Below, in pieces: positions 24,693 to 36,552 of a stretch of DNA of 64,000 nt. The notes below the pieces were generated by a model. That model ran no database searches and was not told the origin of the DNA. It saw only the letters and a list, made by a program, of their open reading frames with translations. The position numbers were made by a program, and so were the translations under genes. This stretch comes from Nymphaea colorata (Eukaryota; Streptophyta; Magnoliopsida; Nymphaeales; Nymphaeaceae), in contig NC_045149.1 of the NCBI RefSeq assembly GCF_008831285.2, positions 22,016,535 to 22,080,534 of the forward strand, read 5' to 3'. Each line of letters starts with the position of its first letter. Within the stretch, counting starts at the first letter, position 1.

Positions 24693-25499
24693 ATGGCAGC
24701 TCTGGTGAAGCTGGTTGCGTTAGCCTTCTTGTTGATCGTTCCAATCTCTGCAACTGACTACACGGTCGGAGACGCCTCCGGTTGGACTCTTGGCGTTGAT
24801 TACAACAATTGGGTTGCCGGAAAAACTTTCAAAGTTGGCGATCGTCTCGGTATGTGTTCCCTCTCATTCTTATCCCGATTACCTTCACCTTATACCACTA
24901 CCTTATTTTCTCTTTCACATGGTGGTCAAGCCTCATGTACATAATGCTCTGGAGAACTTCAAGATTTAACCTGTTCTAGTGTTGCAACAGAATGGGTTAA
25001 AACATATGTTCTTACTGAACAAACTATTAGCATCATAGTTATATGGGGAATTGATCAAATTGCAAGAACAAAAGTTCTACAGAACCTCTCTAATTAATTA
25101 GCTACTGTTTCTGTCGATAACATTGTATCATGGGCTCATGCAGTGTTCACCTACGGCTCATCTCACACAGTAGATGAAGTGAACCAGGCAGGCTACACCA
25201 GTTGCTCTTCCTCAAGCCCCATCAGCTCCGCCAGCGATGGGAACACCACCATCACCCTTAAAACCGCGGGGACTCACTACTTCATCTGCGCCACCCCAGG
25301 CCACTGCCAACAGCGCATGAAGGTCCAGATTCCGGTGACTGGCTCCGCCGCAGGCTCGCCGGTGGGTTCGCCGTCTGGATCACCGTCTACTCCAGCTTCT
25401 CCCAGTGCGCAGCCAAACGGAGTGTTCCGGATTTCATACTCCATGAGCTCTTTGGTGCTAGCAGTTTCGTCCATGGTGGCTCTGGCACTTGCTTGCTAG
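24693..25499 (+). CDS. Phytocyanin B (uclacyanin/plantacyanin-like blue copper protein)
   Basis: Two exons, 24693-24849 and 25144-25499, join in phase 1 to give 170 aa. It is the close paralogue of phytocyanin A. The signal peptide is residues 1-21 and the mature protein begins with [10 protein letters not shown]. Copper ligands are all present: His60, Cys101, His106 and Met111, with the disulfide pair Cys73/Cys107. The linker is longer in proline and serine pairs ([17 protein letters not shown]), a typical site for hydroxyproline arabinogalactan, and a hydrophobic C-terminus suggests GPI anchoring. The intron is only 294 bp, against 928 bp in A. The ligand loop reads [11 protein letters not shown], closer to the usual family TPGHC than the TSGHC of copy A. 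Its cellular role is inferred from the family only. Confidence 0.94.
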
Positions 25500-28400
25500 G
25501 AAATTAGTTGGAGGCGGAGCAATTCATTTCATTCATTCATTCTGCGCTGTTTTCAAATAATTGAGTCATACACACACGTACACAGGGAGATTGATACTTG
25601 GCGGGGCTTGAATCTTCTCCCCATTTGATTGGATCATCTTTAATTGTTAATTTGTTATGTTTGTATGTGAGATTTTCTCCATTTTTTTTTACATGTTTGT
25701 GGAATGTGGTTTGGTATATCTATGTGACTTGTATCATCTACGCATAATTTTCATTTACATATAAGATTCTTCATTGTTTATGCACCAGTACTTCACTCCT
25801 TTGCTTTTCAAACTCATTGTTATTTCTGGTAAAAGGCCCACAGCGGAGGCCTTATGAATTTTTTTCAGACAATGTACCTTAAAAGACAGATGATATAATA
25901 ATAATCTGGCAAAGGAATTTTGGAGCCATGGCTAAATATTAAAACTTCAATGAAAATATTTTCTAATTTCCATTAATTTATTGGTATGAACAAATCAAGT
26001 ACTCGTGAAAGTATAGAAAAGAATACGAAGACCTGAGGACTTGATCTATTTTCGAGGCTATAAATATGAAATTCAAAAGAGAGAAAGAAGATGGTTTTAA
26101 ATCATTGTCACAAAAAACATGTCAGGGAATTATACGGTGATGATTTTCGCGAGTATAATACAGCAAAGTTGTATATCTCAGGAATATCTTGAGGAAATCT
26201 AGGTGAATTTCTAAAAAATTTAAAACATTTAATAAATTCTGAAAATTATAAAACTCATAAAAAATATAAAAAAATGTGAAAACACATATAACATGTGTAT
26301 AACGTGTTTTTTTTCCACATTTTTTTATTTTCTAGTGTTTTAAAAAAAACAAGTTTTTTCACGTTTTATACAACTGACTGACGCTTTTTTTTTCTCAATA
26401 GAACACGTCTCGAAATATCCGGCAGGGCCTCTTAAAAAGGTGCTTGTTTTCAACATGGATCTGGCAACCAGTTAAGATTAACTTAAATCAAGCTCGATAA
26501 ATGAATGTTTTTCTGTTTGTATCTATATAGAAAATTTCGGATCATTGCCAGTCAAAGTGATGCAGAGCCAGAAACAATCCATCCATTCCTTTATAAAAAG
26601 GAGAATGTGCTTCATTTTTGTAGATAAGACAGTTGAAAGTTGAAAAAGAAATGAAATGCAAGCTCTTTCTTATGTTGTTCATTTTCATCTTGAGTTTTAC
26701 TTAGTTTTAATCATAATTTTAGCTTAGTAGTGGATTAGGGTTCCTTAATCTTAGTCCGTCTTGCATTACACTGAGTTTTTTATGCACAGTGATGTATTTG
26801 ACATGAAGAGGCACAACACTGAGTTGGAATTTGGATCAGACCCAGATCCATTTTGGGTTCCACACACTGACGTGGAACATCTTACGAGAAAGGTCAGCAG
26901 ATGAATGCCGGAACTGATCAATGCGCTTGAATTAGTTGAATAATCTAAAACTAAATCAGAACCCAGCCATTCTAGCGTTTGAGTTTTTTTTTTCTTTTCT
27001 TTTGCTCTTATAAGGCTTGTTAATGGGAGCTTACTCTTCCTGTAAAAGACAAATCATGAATATAATATATATATATATATACAAATCCGTTGTCAATTTT
27101 TTGTACTCTTATAGTAACAATCTTAACGTTTCATGAAAACTTATAAAACCTTACTTGAGTTTATAAAATCATTGGCAAACACACGCTTTATAAATGAAAA
27201 ACATTCAACAAGATTGTCTAGAAGCTATTTTACTTTTAATATAAAGAAAGAATCTTCAAATATCACATTTTTAAATCGATCTCTCTATAACTTCATTGCT
27301 CTTTGTTCCTTTCATCCCTGGAAGGTGGAAGGAAGGCCAATTAAAATCAGCTCCCAAAAAAGTGGGTTGAGAGAGAAAGAGAGAGAGAGAAAACCGATAA
27401 AAGGGGAATATATTTTAAAATTTGGAGACAAAAAGTCCCCAAAAATTGAGGACAAGAAAGCTCTTAGTTACAATAACAAACAGCAAGATAGAAGTAAAAA
27501 GATGAAATATACAATACCATTCACAAAAAAAAAAAAGATTCACTTCGCACAATTCTTTACCCTTTCCGCATTCTGATATGATAGTCTACCCAGCAGAGAA
27601 AGCTATAATAGCAAAAGTTAGAGTAAACCTAATTTATCAAAAACTAAAGTTTATTATAAAACCTAACTATACTATAAGTCTAACAGACAAACACATAGAT
27701 AGTAGATAAAAGCCTAGTATTATACTGGAAACTTTCAGAAATAAACACATAGATAGAAGCCTAGTATTATACTGGAAACTATCAGGAATAAAACTCGAGA
27801 AAGATTGTAAAGTAATGACTATCAAAGAGAAAATAAGAAGAGTTAGAGAGAGAGAGGATAGATGGCACAGCAGAGAGAGTGGAGAGAAAGGAAAATAACA
27901 TCAACATAAGTCCAACAAAAAGTTGAACCTGAAAAAGAGATTACATTTACAAATCAGGTTTTAATTCTTGTATAAAGTTAAAGGTACCAATGTTTTCGCA
28001 TAGGTTACGAGAAATTAACCAAATATCATACAAAATGGAGGATGTCATGCATTCAGTTGAGACAACCTCATTCTTATAAATAATATCATTTCTTGAGTTT
28101 CAAATGACCCACCAAAAAGTAAACAGCTAAATTCTCCAAATGGTACGTCATTTCTTTTTGTTTCTCACTCCACGAGATTCATGGAGAGAAAGAAAGAAAG
28201 AAACTGATAGCTACGACTAGATCATTGATGAGAATCATCAGGGTTATGAATTCCAAGGAAATCCAACAATTTTTAGAGATAAGTTGCAAACATATAAGTC
28301 AAGCTATTTTTTCATGAATCCAAAATAACCTTTAAAAGAAAACAGAAGGAGAGTAAAAAACTTGAGTTTCCTTAAATGAAGCCCTTTGACTCTTTGGAGG

Positions 28401-29183
28401 GGTCCTTGAAACCCTTGAGAAAACTATTTTATTTTTATATTTGCAGCTTAATTTACATCATTTGATATCTTTGAAATCAATGACATAAACAATTCTCATC
28501 AAACAGCGGACCTACATATAAGCTGATGTCAGCATTTCATTTAATTTACATTAAGATCATTTAATATTTACTTTTTTACAGATAAGTGCCTTCTCAGTTA
28601 TGAAAACATGTGAATCACTGCATCAGCTTTGGAGAAACTAGATACGACCTCTTCCGTGTTCGGGTTCATAACTTTTAATCCGTGCACTGATTCAAGAATT
28701 TCTCTTCTACTCATCAAGAATTTCCTCAGCTTTGGCGTTGTGGTTGATTAACAACCAGCCAACAAATCCAACCTAACAATTAAATGAATCACCAGAGCCA
28801 CCTTCCTTCCTCCTCTTCATATCAACCTCCAACTACTCCCTCAGAATCCCAATCCCAAGTTCATCCACCTTATCGGACGGCCGACAGACGTACTTGCAGC
28901 TCATTCAACGGCCCAAAGGCGATGGATGCCACCATCATTTGAGAAGTGAAGGGGAAGTTCCTACAAGAGGAAAACAAACCAGATTATCCGACTTAGGTTA
29001 ACTTCCAGTTTGAATAACTGAAGGTGATCGTACTCCTTTACAGGGCCATCTTCTTGTTTATGATTCAAAAGTATAAGAAATGTGGCGCTTTGTCATCTGG
29101 GCAGGCTCTTGTTCCTCACCAGAGCTTCTCTTTTTCTCCTCTGGGGAAGAAGGAAGAGAAGAGAGAAGAAGGGAGGAAGAGCC
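25500..29183. other. Intergenic region between phytocyanins B and C
   Basis: AT-rich sequence with a 54-bp tandem repeat (27690-27790), several purine-rich runs (27370-27400, 27850-27890) and poly(A)/poly(T) tracts. The 147-codon frame at 27133-27576 is low in complexity and begins at an arbitrary ATG; no domain is seen. No gene is called. Confidence 0.5.
27690..27790. repeat. 54-bp imperfect tandem repeat
   Basis: AACACATAGATAG followed by AGCCTAGTATTATACTGGAA occurs at 27690 and again at 27744, with a short deletion in the second copy. Confidence 0.85.
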
Positions 29184-29895
29184 ATGGTGGGTAGCAACGT
29201 TCCACCGGCGTTGTTGTTAGGAGTGACCGTGGCTATGGCCATGGTGTGCTCGTGTGGAGCCACTTTCTACTTGGTGGGCGGCCTCGCCGGCTGGGACATG
29301 AGCACTTACCTTGATTCATGGCTCGTGGGGAAGACCTTCTTGCCTGGTGATATCCTCTGTAAGCACCCCTCTTTCTCTCACCCTGAGACAACCCCCATCT
29401 TCTTTCACTCTTGCTGCAGACGGCAACTTTTTTCTGTAATTTCTTCTCTTTTTGGCAGCATTCCAGTTCTCATCATACTACGATCTGCATGAGGTGACAA
29501 AGGAAGGGTATGATTCTTGCAATTCAAGCAATGCCATCTTCACCAGCACGACCGGGAACGCGTCAATCGCTCTGGCACAGCCCGGCCCGAGGTTCTTCAT
29601 ATGTGGCGTCCGTCTGTATTGCCTCTCCGGACTGAAACTGCAAGTAAACACGCTGGGCAATGGTCAGCAGTCTGGTGGCCCTGCTGCTGCCCCTGCTTTA
29701 GCACCGCCTGTGGTTCAGCAGCCAGCCGGCGCCGGCGCCGGCGGCCTGATTACTCCGCCCCAGGTTAACGGCAACCCCAGTTTTTCTTCTTCTGCCGCTG
29801 CTTCTGTTAATGTCGGCGCTGTTCTAAGAGGGCTTGTTTTCTTGTGGGGGCAGTGGGCAGTTGGTACCCTTTCATGGATCAGTTTTCGGTTTTGA
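29184..29895 (+). CDS. Phytocyanin-like protein C, early nodulin-like type without a full copper site
   Basis: Two exons, 29184-29358 and 29459-29895, join in phase 1 to give 203 aa. A signal peptide (residues 1-26, ending CSCGA) is followed by FYLVGGLAGWDMSTYLDSW, the phytocyanin N-terminal block. The fold cysteines are kept (Cys79 and Cys113), and so is Cys107. However, the first ligand His is Tyr66, the second His is Tyr112 and the axial position is Leu117, so a type 1 copper site is not expected. This is the pattern of early nodulin-like (ENODL) proteins, which act as cell-surface glycoproteins in reproduction and development. The tail is rich in Pro, Ala and Gly and ends in a hydrophobic segment with two Trp, a less typical GPI signal. 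The intron is only 100 bp. The upstream frame is open before the chosen ATG, but the signal peptide supports this start. Confidence 0.88.
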
Positions 29896-30157
29896 TCCAA
29901 GCTTGGTGGCTGAGTTTTCTTGGCTGTATCTCTAATTTTCGCAGTTACAATCTCCCTATCTCTGTCACATACACGCACTTTGTATTCGCTAGCTTCACCC
30001 CCTTTGATGTATAGATCAAACGATTGCAAAGACTGCCAAGTAATGAAGTTAATTCAGAAACTAATCTTTGGAGGAGAGTTACTTAATATGTGCTATGTAC
30101 ATTTATTTATACGAACCATCTAATCATATGGATGGAAGATTGTATTGGCGCACTATA

Positions 30158-30606
30158 AAAGCTCGAGTTCGACTTGTTAAAGATTGGCTCATGAAGGAGT
30201 TAAAGCTTAGTCATCTACTTAACAAGTCGAACTCGAGTTCGTGAGTCGACTCATTCAAATAATCGAGTTGAGTTCGAGCTCAACACGTAAATGCAGAGTT
30301 TGTCGAGTCTTAATCGAGTTTGTCAAGCCTTAATTGAGTCGAACTCGAGCTCAACATATAAGGATGAATATCAATTATACTCAAACGAGTTTGTCGAGCC
30401 TTAATCGGGCTTGAGTTCAACACATAACGACGAATATCAATTCTGTTCAAACGAGTTTGTTGAGCTTTAATCGAGTCGAGCTCGAGCTCAACACATAACT
30501 ACCGAGTTAACCTGCAGCTGCTCCGTTGAACTATTCTTGAGCTCGAGCCGAGTCAAGCTCGAGGTTTTATTAGTCAAGCCAAACTCAAGCTCGACTTGTT
30601 CAGCCC
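30158..30606. repeat. TCGAGCTCGAG-rich dispersed repeat
   Basis: Short palindromic motifs (CGAGTTCGAGCTCAACA, GAGTTTGTCGAGCCTTAATC) recur about every 60-80 bp. The right end reads TTGTTCAGCCCTA, a terminus often seen on plant elements of this style; the copy at 53508-53913 ends in TTGTGCATCCCTA. It is probably a non-autonomous DNA transposon, but no target duplication was found. Confidence 0.5.
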
Positions 30607-31205
30607 TACCTTCAACAAAGGTTCATATGTACAGTATATAACAAGGTGACACATGTTTCATGAGGTGTAAAATGTTGTCTTAAATAGTCGTTTAGCAATA
30701 GTAATATATTGTTATTGTTCAATAAACCTGCTTAAATGATGAAGCAATTCATTGTTGTTTGGCAGAGTAAAACATTGTTATTGTTCAATAAATTTGCTTA
30801 CAGATTCATAAAACAATTAAGATAGATTTATAAAACAGCAACCGTGTATTAGTGTCAATCTCCATTAGCATTGAAACACTTTGCAGTTTTAATCTCATTT
30901 CTTCACAACATACCTAAGCAGCCAGCTGATTAAAACGTGCGTGAAGAATGTGATCTGTTTAGTTGGATATGATAAAGAAATCTGGATCTGATTATTAAAA
31001 GGATTCAGATGTGGTCTCTAGCTTCGTATTGGAATCCGAGTTTGATATCTGATTGGAATCAATGGGGCAAGTGTGCAAGACCTTATAATACAGAGACCGA
31101 AATTCACTCTTCAAAATTAAAACTTGACTTTGGGTTCAGAGTCCCAATGATTGCATAGGATTCGATTAAAGGGAATGGAGTAACGATTCTATCTGACCCA
31201 AATTC

Positions 31206-31430
31206 TTCTTTTTTAGGGGTGAGCGGTTCATTGTCACCACCCCTAAGAGAGGCCTTCGGGCCCCCCTCTGTGCCCGCCCCCCAGGGTTTTCACAGAGCTG
31301 CGTCGGACCCTTTTACGGGCCAAGAAGTGGCGCGCTTGAACGTGACGGTGGTCGCTCCAAGGACTCGAACCAAGCCGTTAGAGGAGCAGGACCACCTTGC
31401 CGCCCAGTGCGCTACCACCCCTTGGGGTAG
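31206..31430 (-). mobile_element. tRNA-derived SINE with 13-bp target site duplications
   Basis: Read on the minus strand, the element starts near 31430. It has a perfect pol III A box TAGCGCACTGGG (31403-31414) and a perfect B box GGTTCGAGTCC (31361-31371), spaced as in a tRNA. A GC-rich body follows and it ends in a short A-rich tail near 31206. Exact 13-bp direct repeats CTGACCCAAATTC flank it at 31193-31205 and 31431-31443. The intact promoter boxes and unchanged duplications point to a recent insertion. It is about 225 bp long, within the usual plant SINE range. It encodes no protein and would have used LINE enzymes to move. Confidence 0.9.
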
Positions 31431-32033
31431 CTGACCCAAATTCATACCGTCTACATTCCTAAATATAAAATCTCTTTTTTGCGTCGAAGTGATAATTCTC
31501 CGGTAGGATGAAGGGAAGAGGCGGAGATTGGACTTTAGATCTTCACTGAGATATCAATAGGTCGAATTGGAATTGGATATACGTTTGATTTCAGATTTTC
31601 ATCTAGCCGAATTTGAATGTGAATTTGAACAGCTGGAAAAGAAAGTTATATCGTATTTGAATCAAAATCTGAATTCACAAGGCAAATCTGATCCCAATCT
31701 GATTTTTATACTAACATATAAATTTGAGTTAATTCGACTTTTACGTTGAATCCAAACCATATGATATGTTAAAATACCACGTTTAATATATATATATATA
31801 TGGACATTGAATATAGGATATTTATTTAAACCAATATATCTGATTTGAATAAAAAACTGAATTCGAATTTGCTAATTACATTTGAGAATTTTCTAATATT
31901 CGACTTCTTGAAGCTGCTTGATCATATATTCGAACTAATTCATATTTATTGACATCTTTAGATCCACATCTTAAAATGCATGTATTACACAATTTTATTG
32001 TAATTCATGCAGCTTTTACGCAGGAAATCCAAG

Positions 32034-32175
32034 ATCAATGGTGGAGGCAAGTGTGGGTACTGTGTGGGCAACTGCCCATGTATGGCAGCAAAAATTCATA
32101 TTTTTATATTAATATTTCAAGGAAATTTTGCTCATTTACGTATTGATGCCCCTTGAAAATTCAAACTTTTATAAC
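32034..32175. mobile_element. Degenerate copy of the hAT-like family
   Basis: TGGTGGAGGCAAGTGTGGG, followed by GTGTGGGCAACTGCCCATG and an AT-rich body with TGCCCCTTGAAAATTC, parallels the elements at 11913 and 41577. The right end is eroded. Confidence 0.4.
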
Positions 32176-33149
32176 TAGTGTCACAAAACCAGAATTTTTA
32201 GAATCGCCCTTGTCCAAAATCAACCGATTAATTGTTCGCATATTTCGGATAATAATAGAAATGCCCACAAACACGAACAGACAATGAAGGTGAAGAACTA
32301 AATTAATTAAAGAACAATTGTTTGAATTACTGCTCAAAGGGGAGGGAAAAAAAAAGTAGAACACCAGAAATAATGCGAGCAATCGAGACTTGAGATCTTT
32401 TCAAAGGCATTTGATCACAAGAAAAACATTATATTGGTTTTTTATACCTTTAAACGTGATTTTAAAATACCATATTTTTGTTTGAGGAAATTTGATATTA
32501 CAAAGAAATAATCAAATACTTGACACAATTATATCTTCTACAACAAGAATATTGTGTTTTTGGGACACATAATAAGAATAGATGTTCCAAAAACATAATG
32601 TTTTTCTTACCAAACATCCCATCAAAAACAAAAAACAAAAAACATGCATTAATTCTTTTGAATCTCCAGAAAAACATCCATAAATTTGCCTCTCTTCACT
32701 GCAGTTGCTACTTCTCCACAAGAATTCTGGACATCCTTATGAGAAAACAGCTCTTTTCATGGGGAAGTGACCTCTTGTCTGGAACAGATGCGTAATTGGT
32801 GGTTCTACTGTGTACATGGAGAAGGATCGATGGATTCGCATCTTTTACTGTGACAGAGACAACTAACGCAGCAATGCGATCCAGGAAGGGAACACATACG
32901 CATCTTCCTGAGCTCCACAAATTTGGCCGATAATCTGTCGCGATCCTGCTCCTTTTCCTGCAATGATTCAGCATGAGGAAAACTGTTCATGAAGATGCCC
33001 GCTAGCTGGTTCTAACAGTAAATAAATGGTGAATAGTTGTTTCAATTCTTGTGGGTACTATTTGTTCTAGTTACAAAAACACAAGGTGGGGTGAGTTGAA
33101 GGCAACCTCCTATCAATTCAAGCACCCACAAAGCACATAAACTGGAGAC

Positions 33150-33322
33150 CAGAGGTGGATGTAGGAATTTTTTTTAAGAGACCAAACTATAGTTTTAAGA
33201 TTTTAACAAAAAAGTTTTCAAACTTTTTTATATATATATAAATTAATTTTTTTAATTTACATATAAATTTTTAAAGTTTTAAAAACTGAGGTGGGGCTAA
33301 AGCCCCTTGTCGTTCACCGCTG
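33150..33322. mobile_element. Short hAT-like MITE, 173 bp
   Basis: The left end CAGAGGTGGATG and the right end CACCGCTG (read in reverse, CAGCGGTG) form short inverted ends. The 8 bp on each side, CTGGAGAC (33142-33149) and TTGGAGAT (33323-33330), match at six central positions, as expected for an old 8-bp hAT target duplication. The interior is AT-rich and non-coding, with GGGGCTAAAGCCCC near the right end. Confidence 0.5.
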
Positions 33323-33529
33323 TTGGAGATCAAAGAGCTTTTAAGTATTGTTTTCTAATAGTGCGTTGAAATTTTATGAAGGAGAAAGGTAGGGCTCTCA
33401 TGGGCTAGTCACACCTAAAAAAAAAATTGCATATAAATTTTTTAAAAAAATATTTATTTATATAAAAATTAAAAAAATGATATTTGAGCATTAGTCAAAT
33501 TTAATTCGCTTCATTAAAAAATTTTGGTT

Positions 33530-34980
33530 TCACTCCACTAAAAAAACGACAAAAAAACTTTTCTTTTTTAATGATCAATGGTACCACAAAAAATCGTGCC
33601 ATTATCGATGTCTGATGGGACAATCGTTTTCTAACGTATAGAGCAATTGGACCGTTGGAAAAGGTCGATCTTCACTGACGGCCACTGACAAAATATGGGT
33701 GAAAGTTTTTTCGGTGTTACATCCACCCGACGGTCAAACTGTGACCGTCGATAAAGGTGTTGATTTCACCGACACTACCTTGAGTTTAGGTCAACCAAAT
33801 GCAAGTTTGCATGTTGCTTTTATTTTATTAAACTTCCTGATCTTCTACTCTATTATATTTATTGTTTTTCTCTCACAAGTGAATGCAAATAATGTCATAA
33901 GCGATTTGATTGAAATAAACTTATTAGGCACTTCGAAGTCTTTCTTCTCCGCAAAGAATTATTGTTTTCTTTATCTATGTTGCTCTTTAATTTATTACAT
34001 ATAAATTTCTTATTTGTTCTAACCATGCATCTATGCTTTTATAAATCAGACAAGGTCACAAGACCATACCATGGACGTTATTTTCTAGGCACGCAATTGA
34101 ATCAAGAACGACCAGTGAAATTTGGCTGATCTCAAGTTCAATTGATATCCCCACCAACTGAGTTAATATGACGCCAAGAGTTGTATGTTCGAGCTCGGTT
34201 CGAGCTGGAACTGGAGCTAGCTTCTTTGCTAAGCGGGTCGAGCTTGAGTTGATGTTCGGACTGAATCATTTAGTTGATTTGAGTTCGAGTTCCTTGAACT
34301 CGACTCGTTTAAGCTCGACTATAGTCAGTCTTACCTTCATTTAACTCTTGATTCCCCATCTCGACGACGAGCCCATCCAAAGTTAACACTTAAAATTTAA
34401 CAGAAACGAGCTGTCTATTAATGGGTGGAGCCCTAGCTTGATGTTGGAAGGTCGAGTCGAACTCGAGCCTCGGCCTAAACTGACCTAAGCTAGGTATTAT
34501 ATCTTTCACATGAGCTCTACTCAAGTCCAGCCCCTGATTAAGTAAAAAATATGTTTTAAAAAAAATACAAAAATGGTTATAAAACAATTAAAAGTAAAGT
34601 ATAATTTTTTTATAAAAATTTTCCAATGCAACTGGATCTCACGTACATTGGGCCGAATAGTACGGTCATGGTACGTCACCATTACTAACGGGTTTTGTCG
34701 TCAGTGAAACTAATATTGAGGATGAAACTAATACTGGTAACCAGTTGGGAAAACGTCTCTTTTACAACGGTTTGAACAGTTGGGAAAGATGTTTTACATC
34801 CCAACGGTTGTGACCATCGGAAATAATATTATGTTTTCCCCGAAGCCCATTAACGTCGGCAAATGTAGTGCCAACGATACTATTATCGACGGCTCGTAGC
34901 CGTTGGCAAAACTGTTTACGACGCCCAAGATATCGTTTCAACGACGACCAAAGCCGTCGCTACATCGTACATTTCTGGGC
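33530..34980. mobile_element. Possible CACTA-type DNA transposon remnants
   Basis: CACTAAAAAAACGAC occurs near 33535, and an inverted CACTACATTTGCCGACG ends near 34877. Between and beyond them are many short copies of CGTCGG, GCCGTTGG and ACGACGG on both strands, which resembles the subterminal repeats of plant En/Spm-type elements. A TCGAG-type repeat sits inside. No 3-bp target duplication or transposase was found, and more than one element may be mixed here. Confidence 0.35.
34188..34335. repeat. TCGAGCTCGAG-type dispersed repeat
   Basis: Motifs such as TTCGAGCTCGGTTCGAGC and GAACTCGACTCGTTTAAGC match the family at 30158-30606. A further fragment lies at 34436-34500. Confidence 0.45.
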
Positions 34981-36552
34981 ACCATTTACATAAACGTAGG
35001 AGGACCATTTACAAGGCGTTTGGAGAAGAAGGTTGTCGTAGTTTTGAAATATATTTTCATAAAATACATATTTTAAGAATACCATGTACCTGTTTTAAGA
35101 AACATGTGAGATTACAGCTATTATTCGTAGAACCAACAATCAGGTGCCGAACATAGTCACACCATGCTCGATATAACAAAATTTATGGTGTTTTTGGAAC
35201 ATCTGTTTCAACACCATATATTTTTAAGAACACGGTGCTCTTATCAAACACTCTCTAAAAGGACTTTGCAGTACGTTTGTAAGTTAAGCATCGAGTTTGA
35301 GAAAGCAACAATTTGACATTCAGGAAGCACATAAGTAAACTTTATATTGCAGATATCAAAATAAGATTGGATCCATCTCATGTGACATTACTTGTTAGGA
35401 AACAACGGAAAACTACTTCTCTGATGGCTTAACCTTTCATACTTATGGGCTGTTTGGCAACAAAACAACAACATATTGTTGCAATCCTATAAAATTTTAG
35501 CAAAAAAATACGATAGATTCATGAAAAATTGTTATACATTGCTTTCTAGTATCTAATTCATTTTTTGAAGCAGATTCATGAGATATTAACAATGTGTCTT
35601 TGATGCTAAATGTCTCTTATAATTAAAAGACACTAATATGTCGCTTGGCAGCAAAGAAACGAAAGATCTGCTTCAATTTTGAGACAGATTCATGAAACAC
35701 TCGCAAGGTGTCCTTGTTGTCGACCTACCGCTGACAACTATCCCATAAAGTTTGAATTTGTCCATTTTTCTTGGTAAATTTCTTTTATAAATCACAAATA
35801 ATTGGAGAGTAAAAATCAAAAGGGTTAAAAAAAGGTCACATGAAGTCCATTTGCTCTCTCATGATGCTTGTCCCTACTCGTTGCTTAGTCACATGCGTCA
35901 TGCATATACATCAATGATCCACCTTTAAATTATCATTCCGACCTTTACTTCAATCCCCACCCTCCACCAACCAAAAGAAAAACCAAAAAGGACGTTTCCT
36001 TTCTCCCTATATAAGATTCCAAATTTCCAGCTAGCATTCTCTGCCTTTCTGTTCATCCTTTCTTTAATCTTTTTTATTTCATCTGCCATTTTACTTTTCT
36101 TCCTTGGCCGATCTCTTCTTGTCACAGAACTTATCTTTTGCTTTGAATACTGACAAGGAATTTATTACAATCTGTAAGCACAAAGTTTAATGCCATTGCT
36201 GTATTCGAGTCTTGAGCAAAGCACCCATCTGCAAGTTGGGCCTGTTGGAAGTCGGAATCTTCTGCCCACATCGCAACAATGTCAAGAAAAACGAAAGAAA
36301 AAGGATTCACTATTCTTTATTATCAGAACACAGATGAATACAGAGAGGAGAAGTTCCTTAAATAATTGTACAACTGAACCAAGAATTACAGAGCCTGTTC
36401 CCCTGAGCTCACATCCATGGACCCTCCTCGGGCTAATTAAGCAAAGAAAAACACAAAAAGAAATAAAATGGAGTGCGCAACTGTAAATTTCCTGAACTAA
36501 GATTCAAAAAAAAAAAATGTGAGGGAGAGTGAAAGAGATCGGAGGAATTAAT

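Larger units (their letters stand above)
29896..36552. other. Repeat-rich intergenic region
   Basis: No host gene is supported across this 6.6 kb. It holds TCGAGCTCGAG-rich repeats (30158-30606, 34188-34335, 34436-34500), a SINE with target duplications (31206-31430) inserted in a GATTTGGAT-type repeat, two hAT-like pieces (32034-32175, 33150-33322), CACTA-like sequence (33530-34980), AT-rich pieces containing GATTCATGAAAC motifs (30700-30850, 35440-35720), and the 3' flank of the AGP gene. Confidence 0.55.

Noticed and set aside
27133-27576. 147-codon plus-strand frame
   Set aside because: Lysine- and serine-rich low-complexity sequence from an AT- and purine-rich spacer; no domain or splice context.
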